DNA of 64,000 bases, from NCBI GenBank assembly GCA_016721505.1, contig JADKHX010000003.1, positions 434,001-498,000 of the forward strand, written 5' to 3'. The position numbers and the translations under genes were made by a program. Position 1 is the stretch's first letter. The number at the start of each line of letters is the position of its first letter. The notes beneath the pieces were generated by a model, which ran no database searches, was not told the origin of the DNA, and worked only from the letters and a program-made list of their open reading frames with translations. The stretch is from Rhodocyclaceae bacterium. GTDB taxonomy: Bacteria; Pseudomonadota; Gammaproteobacteria; Burkholderiales; Rhodocyclaceae. This document shows, one piece after another, positions 53,775 to 62,236 of this stretch.

Positions 53775-54544
53775 CGTCAGCAGTATCCGGCATCGGCGCC
53801 ATCATTATCGGCGATGAAATCACACGCGGCAAACGTGAAGACAAGCACTTCCCCAAGCTCATTGAAATCCTCAAACAACGCGGCCTCGTGCTCGATTGGG
53901 CGGTCCATATCGGAGACGACCGCGAACGCCTCACGGACACATTGCGACGAAGTTTCGCGACCAAGGATTTGGTTTTCAGTTTCGGCGGCATCGGCAACAC
54001 CCCCGACGATCACACTCGCCAAGCCGCTGCAGCAGCGGCGGGCGTCGATTTGGCCTTGCACGAAGTCGCCACCGAGACCATCCGCGCGCGCTGCATAGAA
54101 ATGAACTACACGCCCACTCCGCACATTTTGGAAATGGCCAATTTTCCCATCGGCTGCGACATCATCCCCAATCCTTACAACCGCATCGCCGGATTCTCCT
54201 GGCAACAGCATTACTTCGTCCCCGGTTTTCCGCAAATGGCCTGGCCGATGGTCGAATGGGTACTCGACACGCACTACACGCATCTATTCAATGTGAATGT
54301 CACCGCCGAAGCCGCGATCCTCGTCTGGAAAGGCGTCGAAGGCGCAATGATTCCGATGATGCGACAACTCGAAATCGACTACCCGCAAGTTAAAACTTTT
54401 AGCCTGCCGTTTCTAGGTTCAGAAACGGTCACTCGCCATGTCGAACTCGGCGTGCGCGGCGCACCAGAAGTCGTGCCACTGGCGATGGAAGTGCTGCGCA
54501 AAGGCGTGGTGGAATTGGGGTATGCGTTTGATGAAAAGCCATAG
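53771..54544 (+). CDS. CinA/MoaB-like molybdopterin-binding domain protein
   Basis: 257 residues with the MoCF_biosynth fold at the N-terminus: IGAIIIGDEITRGKREDKHF and the signature FSFGGIGNTPDDHTRQAAA. It resembles the N-terminal half of CinA, without the C-terminal nicotinamide deamidase. Role may be nucleotide or molybdopterin metabolism; FAD or NMN-related functions of CinA are not demonstrated here. Last gene but one of the hrpA-EI24 operon. Confidence 0.88.
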   Translation: MTSAVSGIGAIIIGDEITRGKREDKHFPKLIEILKQRGLVLDWAVHIGDDRERLTDTLRRSFATKDLVFSFGGIGNTPDDHTRQAAAAAAGVDLALHEVATETIRARCIEMNYTPTPHILEMANFPIGCDIIPNPYNRIAGFSWQQHYFVPGFPQMAWPMVEWVLDTHYTHLFNVNVTAEAAILVWKGVEGAMIPMMRQLEIDYPQVKTFSLPFLGSETVTRHVELGVRGAPEVVPLAMEVLRKGVVELGYAFDEKP

Positions 54545-54564
54545 TGAAATGCCGAGGACGCTGC

Positions 54565-55053
54565 ATGAACATTTGTGTTGCGACACGCGCTGACTTCCCG
54601 CATTTAGTCCGCCTGAACAAGCAATCCGAGCACTTCCTTAGCCCACTATCGCCCGAGCGCCTTGAGCTTCTGTTTAACGAAGCTGCTTACTGTCGCGTGG
54701 TTCAAGCTGGCGGCGAAGTCGTCGCATTCCTTCTAGCATTCCGCGAAGGCTGCACCTACGACAGCGTTAACTACCGTTGGTTCGCTGAGCAGTTCGAACG
54801 CTTTTTGTACATTGATCGTGTGGTGGTGTCCAATGCATATCAAGGTCAGGGTGTCGGCAAAATTCTCTATGACGACATCTTTGCTTTCGCGCGGCAAACC
54901 GATGCCCAGCAATTGACCTGCGAATTCGATATCGATCCACCTAACGAAGCTTCGCGCCGGTTTCATCAGCGCTACGGATTCACCGAGCTTGGGTCGCAAG
55001 CTGTTGCAGGGGGTAAGAAAATGGTTTCTCTGCAGGCAGTATCATTGCGCTAA
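54565..55053 (+). CDS. GNAT-family N-acetyltransferase
   Basis: 162 residues from the ATG at 54565 (GAGG 7 nt upstream); an upstream GTG is not favoured. The acetyl-CoA loop VSNAYQGQGVGKILYDD (Q-x-x-G-x-G) and FHQRYGFTELG are typical. Substrate unknown. Confidence 0.92.
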   Translation: MNICVATRADFPHLVRLNKQSEHFLSPLSPERLELLFNEAAYCRVVQAGGEVVAFLLAFREGCTYDSVNYRWFAEQFERFLYIDRVVVSNAYQGQGVGKILYDDIFAFARQTDAQQLTCEFDIDPPNEASRRFHQRYGFTELGSQAVAGGKKMVSLQAVSLR

Positions 55054-55095
55054 CGGCGTATGGCCGGTTAACGGGCCAGGCCAGCACCAACCGAC
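55051..55095 (-). repeat. Dispersed repeat, copy 12, with palindromic insert
   Basis: TAACGGCGTATGGCC, GGTTAACGGGCCAGGCC and AGCACCAACCGAC; the insert is an 18-bp near palindrome TGGCC-GGTTAAC-GGGCCA centred on GTTAAC. Same insert type as at 11246. Overlaps the GNAT stop codon. Confidence 0.88.
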
Positions 55096-55264
55096 GAGTT
55101 GTTCGTTGCGCGCGTATCGTCGCAAAGTTTTGCGCCACAGTTTGGCAAAGCGACAAAAATACTAAGGCTCGCATGCGGTGCGCTAACTTGCAACTAGCCG
55201 AAGTACAGTCGCTAAATTTAGGACTGGATTTAATCGACCAACTCTTTTGCACGGGAAAAATTTA

Positions 55265-56104
55265 ATGTCGAAATGTATTTTGATAACCGGTTGTTCCAGC
55301 GGTATTGGCGCTGCCATGGCGCGCGAATTTCATCGTCGCGGGCATGTGGTGTATGCCACGGCACGCAAGTTGGAAGCACTCGCACCATTGGCAGCCGAAG
55401 GGTTGCGCACACTGGCGCTGGATGTGACTGACGACGCGACTATTGCGGCGGCACTTGCTGTTGTACAGAGTGAGCAAGGACGAATTGATCTGCTGGTGAA
55501 CAATGCAGGGTTTAGTCAAGTCGGCGCAGTGATTGATTTGACGCGGGAAGATTTGCGCAAACAATATGAGACCAATGTGATTGCGCCGGTGGCGGTAACG
55601 CGAGCAGCTCTGCCTTTGTTGCGAGCGGCAGTGGCAAAAAGTGGTGCTGCAGTGCTGGCAAATGTCGGCAGCATCGTCGGGCTATTCACCACTCCGTTTG
55701 CTGGCGCCTATTGCTCCAGCAAAGCGGCGTTTCATTCTTTGTCCGATGCAATGCGTATGGAGCTGGCACCCTTTGGGATTCGGGTGGTGACGATACAGCC
55801 CGGCGGTGTGCGCTCGAGTTTTGGCGACAATGGTGAGGCGGCGTTGCGTTTGCCCGAAGCGTCGTTCTATCAACCGGTTGCAAAGAATGTTCACGCCCGT
55901 GCTCAGGCTGGCCAAAGGGGAGCAACCCCAGTCGATGAATTTGTTGGGCCGGTGGTGGATGCGCTGCTGGGCAACACGCCACCAAGCATTATTCGTGGTG
56001 GAAAAAACAGTACTCGTTTGCCACTGATGAAGCAGCTCTTGAGCACCAAGACGTTTGATGGCAAATTGAGTCACATGTTTGGTTTGGACAAATTCAAACC
56101 ATGA
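55265..56104 (+). CDS. Short-chain dehydrogenase/reductase
   Basis: 279 residues (ATG at 55265, GGGAAAAA upstream). NAD(P) motif TGCSSGIG near residue 8, NNAG, and active site Y-x-x-x-K as AYCSSKAAFHSL, plus a Ser upstream (NVGSIVG). Typical of the classical SDR group acting on hydroxy/keto lipids or sterols. It overlaps the next membrane-protein gene by 4 bp, opening a four-gene cassette. Confidence 0.93.
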   Translation: MSKCILITGCSSGIGAAMAREFHRRGHVVYATARKLEALAPLAAEGLRTLALDVTDDATIAAALAVVQSEQGRIDLLVNNAGFSQVGAVIDLTREDLRKQYETNVIAPVAVTRAALPLLRAAVAKSGAAVLANVGSIVGLFTTPFAGAYCSSKAAFHSLSDAMRMELAPFGIRVVTIQPGGVRSSFGDNGEAALRLPEASFYQPVAKNVHARAQAGQRGATPVDEFVGPVVDALLGNTPPSIIRGGKNSTRLPLMKQLLSTKTFDGKLSHMFGLDKFKP

Positions 56105-56529
56105 ATGAGCTCTGGCTTTGGTTGGTTTCGTGTATCGGAATTTGGGGCGAATACAGCCAGATATTTCTTTGGGTGGTGATGCCGATAACCACAGTGGTGT
56201 TTGCGCTGCCACTATTTTTTGCGCCCTTAATTTGGTCGCGTTGGTTTCATTGGCGGCAGCCAGGCGATCAGGACGGGCGTAATTTGACGCGCTATTTCGG
56301 GCGCTGCCTCGGTGCCTTTGTGTTGATCGTGGAAGCATTGATGCTACGCGCGGCGCTGACGGGCATTGGCTTAGCGTTCACCTTTGAAGTGTTAATTGCA
56401 GTGGCGGTGATGATGGTCCTAGTGCATGTGCGCGGTGCGCTCGAAGGTCGCCAACCATTTATCGAGACGCTGGAAATCGGCATGTACGGCGGTTTGGGTT
56501 TGTTAGCGGTGTTGTTCTTTCCAGTCTAA
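56101..56529 (+). CDS. Small membrane protein of unknown function
   Basis: 142 residues with four hydrophobic segments (about 5-25, 30-46, 68-90, 95-110 and a C-terminal GLGLLAVLFFPV). No family recognised. Overlaps the SDR gene by 4 bp and precedes the di-iron gene by 20 bp; it may anchor or partner with those enzymes. Confidence 0.75.
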   Translation: MNELWLWLVSCIGIWGEYSQIFLWVVMPITTVVFALPLFFAPLIWSRWFHWRQPGDQDGRNLTRYFGRCLGAFVLIVEALMLRAALTGIGLAFTFEVLIAVAVMMVLVHVRGALEGRQPFIETLEIGMYGGLGLLAVLFFPV

Positions 56530-56549
56530 ATTTTGTCGGAGACAGGGTC

Positions 56550-57488
56550 ATGACGAGCGAGAACATGTCCACGCCGCACCCGATGGATTCCATCCTCATC
56601 CGTCGTCTCAAGTTCGCATTCGAGCAAGTGCAAACCAGTGATTTGGTATGGAGTCGTTCATGTCCAAACTTCTCAATTTTTATCAATGCACTCGGTGTAC
56701 ATGTGCCGCACTTTGAACGATTTTTGGTTGCAGTGTTGCGTGAAATCCGTGGCGATTTGGCCAACCCGCAATTAGTTAAAGATGTGCAGGCAATCATCGG
56801 CCAAGAGGCTTATCACGCGTTTAATTTTGAAAGTTGGACGCGACGCTTGAACGCACACTATTTGCGGCTGCCAGAAATCGATGCGCATGCCAAAAATTAT
56901 TTTGTGCGTGCATTGGAAACCGGCAGCCGGAAATTCAAAGTCGGTTTTGTGGCGGGTTATGAGACCTTTACCTTTCTTGCCGGCATGATTATTTTGGATC
57001 GCTACGATCAATACATGCGCGATGCCGACCCGACCTTACGTGCGCTGTGGGTGTGGCATCAAGTTGAGGAAGTCGAACACGGCGCGGTGGCTTTTGATGT
57101 TTACAAAACCTGCTACGGCGAGCATGAATGGTATCGGCGTCAAATGGTGTTGCTCGCCTTCGTGCATATCGTCTGGGAGACGTTTAAGTGCTACGCGGAA
57201 ATGATTCGCGTCGAGGGCTACTATCGCAAACCTTGGCAGGCAATCAAGGCTTGGCTTTTTTTTGCGCGATTCGGATTTGATCTGGGCTATGCGGCTTTGC
57301 CGGTGCTGTCGGCCAGCTACCATCCGCGTGCGCATCCGCTTTGCAACGAACAACAAAATGAGATTGCACTGGCCTGGCGTTCATGGATCGCCGCCGGCGC
57401 CGACGCGCATCATTTGAGCAATGAAAACGTAGCGCAAATGCTAGCGGCCTATGAGGGCTCATTTGCAGCTAAGACATTAACTGTGTGA
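56550..57488 (+). CDS. Ferritin-like di-iron metal-dependent hydrolase family protein (PF10118)
   Basis: 312 residues. Predicted helical, ferritin-like metal centre: QEAYH (Glu86, His89), a central Glu138 (GYETF), and HQVEEVEHGAV (His170, Glu173/Glu174, His177). The family is named 'metal-dependent hydrolase' but resembles di-iron oxygenases; no substrate is established. It is flanked by an SDR and a styrene-oxide-isomerase-like protein in tight succession. Confidence 0.88.
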   Translation: MTSENMSTPHPMDSILIRRLKFAFEQVQTSDLVWSRSCPNFSIFINALGVHVPHFERFLVAVLREIRGDLANPQLVKDVQAIIGQEAYHAFNFESWTRRLNAHYLRLPEIDAHAKNYFVRALETGSRKFKVGFVAGYETFTFLAGMIILDRYDQYMRDADPTLRALWVWHQVEEVEHGAVAFDVYKTCYGEHEWYRRQMVLLAFVHIVWETFKCYAEMIRVEGYYRKPWQAIKAWLFFARFGFDLGYAALPVLSASYHPRAHPLCNEQQNEIALAWRSWIAAGADAHHLSNENVAQMLAAYEGSFAAKTLTV

Positions 57489-57498
57489 GGAAAATTTA

Positions 57499-57999
57499 AT
57501 GACCGCCAATAGTAATTCACGCCGCATCGCCAATTTGATGATTGCCAACGGTATGAGCGTTTTGTTTGTCGGCTTATTGGCCGGTGTGATGCTGGTTTTT
57601 TCCTTGCTCGGCGTGGTGACACTTTGGCCGCTACCCGAATGGCATGTTCTGGTACCGGGCAGCACGCGTGGCTGGCAGGCCGCGCATGTGGGCGGAATTC
57701 TCAATGGGGTGATGATTAGCGGCGCGGCGCTACTAGCTTTACATTTGCAATTGGAGGGCCGCCGCATGCAATGGGTTGGCTATGGCATGATTCTCACCGG
57801 TTGGGCCAACACGGTTTTTTATTGGGCCGGACTACTCGCCCCGAATCGCGGTTTGTCAGTCGCCGCCACACCATTTGGCGCTGGGGATTTGGCCGGTGCA
57901 ATTGCGTTTCTGGGAGGCGGCAGCGGCATGGCGTTTACCTTTATTGCCGCGTTTATTTTGGCCAAGGCAGGGTTTGAAAGGGCACGGGAAGCCAGTTGA
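57499..57999 (+). CDS. Styrene oxide isomerase (StyC)-like membrane protein
   Basis: 166 residues with four membrane helices (about 19-42, 60-82, 93-112, 127-155). It shares the StyC fingerprint: PGSTRGWQAAHVGGILNG and GWANTVFYWAG, then PNRGLSVAATPFGAGD. As I recall StyC, the heme ligand is His58 with Asn64, Asp95 and Tyr103 in the active site; here His63, Asn69 and Tyr108 stand at the same spacing, while the Asp position is Thr100. So a heme-containing isomerase-type protein is likely, with an altered site. GAGGAAAA ribosome binding site, 10 bp after the di-iron gene. Confidence 0.75.
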   Translation: MTANSNSRRIANLMIANGMSVLFVGLLAGVMLVFSLLGVVTLWPLPEWHVLVPGSTRGWQAAHVGGILNGVMISGAALLALHLQLEGRRMQWVGYGMILTGWANTVFYWAGLLAPNRGLSVAATPFGAGDLAGAIAFLGGGSGMAFTFIAAFILAKAGFERAREAS

Positions 58000-58053
58000 T
58001 CTAGGCCTTACGCTTTGCGGCAACTGCAAATTTTGCGGTAGCATGCACCCTCC

Positions 58054-58455
58054 ATGTCGCTCGTCCGCCGTTCCATCTTGAGAAATTCAACCCGCCATTG
58101 GTTTGTTGTCGTCGCTTTTTTGGCGATGACGATGAACCTGCTGGCGGGGACGGGTTTTGTGCATTCGGTCGTTATGCCCGTCGGCATAACGGGGTTCGCC
58201 GGTGAAATCTGTACGGCGACTGGCATCTCCAAACAGTCACCAGCATCGACGGATTCTGCACCCGCGCCCGGCACCTCGGTTGATCACAGCTGTTGCGGCA
58301 TTTGCCTCGCCGGTGCTGCCCCGCTGACGGCGCACCCCGTTAACGGCGTGTTACCAGCGCCAACTGGTGAAGGTTTAGTTGCTGTATTTGTCGCCCCGCA
58401 GCCAGTCCTTCTGGCCGCCAGCAGTCATCGTCCACGAGGACCGCCCCGAGTTTGA
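58054..58455 (+). CDS. DUF2946-like small secreted/membrane protein with repeat insert
   Basis: 133 residues: an N-terminal hydrophobic segment (about 16-35), a Cys motif DHSCCGICLAGAA (Cys80, Cys81, Cys84) and a C-terminus ending RPRGPP, which is the DUF2946 pattern often found beside copper- or TonB-related genes. Residues 97-106 (NGVLPAPTGE) are repeat-encoded. It precedes the TonB receptor by about 107 bp. Metal binding by the Cys cluster is inferred. Confidence 0.75.
   Translation: MSLVRRSILRNSTRHWFVVVAFLAMTMNLLAGTGFVHSVVMPVGITGFAGEICTATGISKQSPASTDSAPAPGTSVDHSCCGICLAGAAPLTAHPVNGVLPAPTGEGLVAVFVAPQPVLLAASSHRPRGPPRV
58341..58369 (-). repeat. Short dispersed repeat, copy 13 (in frame in DUF2946 gene)
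   Basis: TAACGGCGTGTTACC then AGCGCCAACTGGTG, translated NGVLPAPTG. Confidence 0.88.
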
Positions 58456-58562
58456 TCCCTTAGTTTCACCACTAGTTCGTCGCAATCGACTGCCTTCGCG
58501 ACGGGACATTTACGCGCGCCGAATGCAGCTATACGCTGGCGCGGATTACAAGGATCAGACTC

Positions 58563-60920
58563 ATGAAAAGAATTATCGCCACGCGGGCGACGGTCATCAC
58601 TGTCGCGCTACTGAACGCATTTCCTGCTTTCGCGCAAAGCGCAACAACACAAACCGTAACAGTCGTCGCGCCAAAGGTAACGCCGATCAATTTCCCTGCC
58701 ACGACTGAAACGGTGACGCTGCAACAGATAGAAGAATCCATCAACAGCGTAACCACGGCGGGCGTATTGCAATATCTGCCTAGCATGCACGTGCGCGAGC
58801 GCTACATTGGCGACCGCAACGGCATCTTGGTGATGCGGGTGAATAGCTCGATTGCCAGCGCGCAGACCACGGTCTACGCCGATGGCATGTTGCTCTCGAA
58901 TTTCCTCAACAACAGCTTCAGCACCGCGCCGCGCTGGGGCATGGTATCGCCAGAAGAAATTGATCGTGTTGATGTGATGTACGGGCCGTACTCGGCGCTC
59001 TATCCGGGCAATTCAGCGGGCGGAGTGGTGAATATTTCCACGCGTACGCCGCAGAAATTTGAAGCGCACGTGAAGGTCGATTTTTTCACCGAGCGATTTA
59101 AGGAATACGGCACCAATGATAGATTCAGCGGCAATCACCAAAGCGCGTCGGTGGGAAATGCGATTGACAATTGGACATTCTGGTTGGCGGCAGATCACTT
59201 GACTAACCGCAGCCATCCGCAAACTTTCGGCAACACCACAGCCAAGACTGGTGCAGCGGCGGCTGCGGGGACGTTCACCGATGTCAGTACGTCAACCGTG
59301 TATCGGGACATCGACACGGCCGGCAAGCCACGCATTATTGTCAGCTCCACCGGTATTGACGACACCACGCAAGACATGGGCAAGCTCTCCATTGGTTATC
59401 GCTTCTCGCCGATGTTCTCAGCGAAATACGCGCTGGGCATTTGGCAAAATAGTTCTGATGGACGAGTGGATAGTTATCTGCGCGATGCGGCGGGCAATAC
59501 GGTGTACAACGCGGGTTCCACGCTGGCCAATCCATATAAATTTATCCGCATTGCCGGGCAGGATTACACCGTGTCGAATGCCGCACCGAGCAGCAGCGAG
59601 AGCGAACATTGGATGCACGGCGTGTCGCTCAACGCCCACGGCGCACGCTGGGATGGCGAGTTGGCGGCAAGCATTTATGATCAGAAAAAAGATATCTCGC
59701 GTAGCGCGACCTTGACCAATGGCTTGGACTCGGGGCTGGGTGCGGTGAAACCGGGCGGGCAAGTGACTTATGCCGATGGCACGGGATGGGAGAGCTTTGA
59801 TTTGCGCGGACGTTGGCGCAGTGACGATAGTGACACGCATATTGTGAGTTTTGGTGCACACCGCGATCTATATAAATTGGCATCCGTTACCTACGGCACA
59901 GCCGCCGCGCCGATAGCGGACTGGACGGTGAGCGAGAGCGGCACGCTCAACACCAATTCATTTGGCAAGACGCAAACCGAAGCGGTGTATTTGCAAGATG
60001 AATGGCGCGTGGCGCCGCTGTGGACGCTGATGTTGGGCGGACGGCAAGAATGGTGGCGGGCGTTTGATGGTAGCAATTACAACGCGGCGAACGTGTTGCC
60101 CAACCCCAAAAACCTGATTTACGGCGAGCGCAGCTATTCGCACTTCTCACCCAAAATGCATTTGGCCTTTCACGCTGCACCGGATTTGGCAGTGCGCGCA
60201 TCGTTCGGCAAAGCGGTGCGTTACCCCACCGTCGCCGAGATGTTTCAAACCTTTGTTGGTGTTGGCAGCATTCGCATGAACGATCCGAATCTCAAACCGG
60301 AGCGGGTTTATTCGAGCGAACTCACCGCGCAAAAGCGTTGGGATGGTGCGATGCTGCGAACGACCTATTTCTTTGAAGACAAACGCGACGCGCTGATCTC
60401 GCAAACCGATGTCACTGTGACGCCAAATTTATCCAGCATCCAAAACGTCGATACGTTGCGCACCAACGGTATCGAAATTGCGGGCGAGCTGAGCGGCTTT
60501 TTATTGCGCGGATTTGATCTCAATGGCAGCCTCACCTATACCGATTCCAAGATCATCAAAGACACGCGCAACCCTGGTTTGGAAGGCAGCATACAGCCGC
60601 GCATTCCTGATTGGCGTGCGACGCTGGTCGGGCTATATCGCTTCAGCGATGCGCTGTCGGCTAACCTGAGTTATCGCTTCAGCGGTCGCCAGCATGCCGC
60701 CTTGTTCAACACCACAACCACGCAATACAACGATCCGAATCCGAATGTCTATGGCGCGGTAAGTCATTACAGCGTGGTCGATGCAAAAATTTTGTATCGC
60801 ATCGACAAGACTTGGAGCACGTCGCTGGGTGTGAATAATGTGGGCAATTTCAAGTATTACGTGAACCCCAATCCCTATCCGCAACGGACGTTTTTTGTAA
60901 GCGTGAGAGCGGACTTGTGA
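58563..60920 (+). CDS. TonB-dependent outer-membrane receptor
   Basis: 785 residues: signal peptide (about 1-24, ending AFAQS), a plug domain (about 45-160; VRERYIGDRNGILVMRVN, NFLNNSF, EEIDRVDVMYGPYSALYPGNSAGGVVNI is the TonB-receptor hallmark) and a 22-strand barrel ending YPQRTFFVSVRADL. Siderophore-, copper- or vitamin-type ligand; no riboswitch or Fur box is evident in the 107 bp upstream. Its neighbours (DUF2946, Asp-box propeller, thioredoxin-like) point to a metal, perhaps copper. Confidence 0.92.
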   Translation: MKRIIATRATVITVALLNAFPAFAQSATTQTVTVVAPKVTPINFPATTETVTLQQIEESINSVTTAGVLQYLPSMHVRERYIGDRNGILVMRVNSSIASAQTTVYADGMLLSNFLNNSFSTAPRWGMVSPEEIDRVDVMYGPYSALYPGNSAGGVVNISTRTPQKFEAHVKVDFFTERFKEYGTNDRFSGNHQSASVGNAIDNWTFWLAADHLTNRSHPQTFGNTTAKTGAAAAAGTFTDVSTSTVYRDIDTAGKPRIIVSSTGIDDTTQDMGKLSIGYRFSPMFSAKYALGIWQNSSDGRVDSYLRDAAGNTVYNAGSTLANPYKFIRIAGQDYTVSNAAPSSSESEHWMHGVSLNAHGARWDGELAASIYDQKKDISRSATLTNGLDSGLGAVKPGGQVTYADGTGWESFDLRGRWRSDDSDTHIVSFGAHRDLYKLASVTYGTAAAPIADWTVSESGTLNTNSFGKTQTEAVYLQDEWRVAPLWTLMLGGRQEWWRAFDGSNYNAANVLPNPKNLIYGERSYSHFSPKMHLAFHAAPDLAVRASFGKAVRYPTVAEMFQTFVGVGSIRMNDPNLKPERVYSSELTAQKRWDGAMLRTTYFFEDKRDALISQTDVTVTPNLSSIQNVDTLRTNGIEIAGELSGFLLRGFDLNGSLTYTDSKIIKDTRNPGLEGSIQPRIPDWRATLVGLYRFSDALSANLSYRFSGRQHAALFNTTTTQYNDPNPNVYGAVSHYSVVDAKILYRIDKTWSTSLGVNNVGNFKYYVNPNPYPQRTFFVSVRADL

Positions 60921-60943
60921 TAATGATGTCAAGGAGGCTGGCG

Positions 60944-62236
60944 ATGCATAAGTCATGTCAATGGGTTGGCAGTTTTGCGGCGATTGTTTGCGTGTCTTTG
61001 TTAACAGCAGTTCAAGCGCTGGCGCACGAAGGCCACACCGCTAGCCCGCCAGTTGGTGCTAGTGACACGCCGTTAGGTGTCAACGTCAACTCGGACACGC
61101 CGTCATTGGCAAAGCGCCGCCCACCGCCACTGGCCATCGGCGCGACTTTCGCGCCGAGTGGCGAGCTTTGGATTGTTGGCCTTGACGACGCGAAAAGGCT
61201 GTTCGTGCAGACAAGTGCCGATGACGGCAAGCATTGGTCGGCCACTCGCATCATCGGCACCGGCGATGACAAGATTGCTGCCGACGGCGAGAACCGTCCT
61301 AAGATCGTGTTCGGCTCAAATGGACGGGCGGTGATTACCTACACCGAGCCATTAACCAAGCCATTTAGCGGACGCATACGAATGCTTCGATCCACCGACA
61401 CGGGGCAGACTTTCTCCGCGCCATTTACGGTTCATCGAGACACGCAGGAAATTACCCATCGTTTCGAGTCGGTCGCGTTTGATCGCAATGGCGTGCTGCA
61501 TGCGATTTGGATAGACAAGCGTGATTTGGAAGCAGTAAAGGCTGCGGGCAAGAAATCAAGCTACATCGGCGCGGCAATTTATCGCAATGAATCGCACGAT
61601 GGTGGCCAGACCTTTGGCCCGGATATCAAATTGGCGGATCACAGTTGCGAATGTTGCCGCATTGCACTCGCGCCTTCGCCGGACGGCGGCATGGTGGCAA
61701 TGTGGCGACATGTGTTTGCGCCGAACGAACGCGACCACGCCTTCGCGCCACTGCGTACGGATGCGAACCATTTGCCAACCCGTGCGACTTTTGATCATTG
61801 GGCGATTGACGCTTGCCCACACCACGGCCCCGGTTTGAGTGCGGCGGAAGATGGAGGCTATCACGCGGTTTGGTTTGGTATTCGTGACAGCCTTGGGCGA
61901 GTTCGCTATGGGCAGCTCAACGCCGATGGTTCGCCGCGCGGTGAAGCGCTGGCACTGCCCGACGAACGCGCTGAGCATGCGTCGGTGGAGAGCGCGGGCA
62001 AAAATGTGGTGATCGCCTGGCGCAGCTTTGATGGAAAGGCAACTAACTGGCGCGCGTGGATTTCCGACAACGGCGGCCAACAATTCACCCAGAGAGAATT
62101 GGGCCAGACAGCTGACGACAACGATCATCCACTGTTGCTCAAGCGTGATGGGAAAATATTTGCACTGTGGCGCACCGGGCTGCAACCTACATCGCCCACC
62201 AAACAAGGAGTCCGCGTTGAACAAGTCACGCCATAA
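60944..62236 (+). CDS. Asp-box (sialidase-like) propeller protein with CECC motif
   Basis: 430 residues, ATG at 60944 with AGGAGG 6 nt upstream. Signal peptide (about 1-28), a short HEGH, a repeat-encoded stretch (SPPVGASDTPL), then a six-bladed-propeller-like domain with Asp-box motifs: SADDGKHW (91-98), STDTGQTF (150-157), SHDGGQTF (217-224) and SDNGGQQF. A CECC cluster (Cys235, 237, 238) and scattered His (DHWAIDACPHHGPG) could bind metal. 'Exo-alpha-sialidase' is a fold name, not a shown activity. It overlaps the thioredoxin-like gene by 20 bp. Confidence 0.82.
   Translation: MHKSCQWVGSFAAIVCVSLLTAVQALAHEGHTASPPVGASDTPLGVNVNSDTPSLAKRRPPPLAIGATFAPSGELWIVGLDDAKRLFVQTSADDGKHWSATRIIGTGDDKIAADGENRPKIVFGSNGRAVITYTEPLTKPFSGRIRMLRSTDTGQTFSAPFTVHRDTQEITHRFESVAFDRNGVLHAIWIDKRDLEAVKAAGKKSSYIGAAIYRNESHDGGQTFGPDIKLADHSCECCRIALAPSPDGGMVAMWRHVFAPNERDHAFAPLRTDANHLPTRATFDHWAIDACPHHGPGLSAAEDGGYHAVWFGIRDSLGRVRYGQLNADGSPRGEALALPDERAEHASVESAGKNVVIAWRSFDGKATNWRAWISDNGGQQFTQRELGQTADDNDHPLLLKRDGKIFALWRTGLQPTSPTKQGVRVEQVTP
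61048..61076 (+). repeat. Short dispersed repeat, copy 14 (in frame in propeller gene)
   Basis: GCCAGTTGGTGCTAG then TGACACGCCGTTAG; SPPVGASDTPL just after the signal peptide. A second right-module unit GGACACGCCGTC follows at 61094-61106. Confidence 0.9.
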
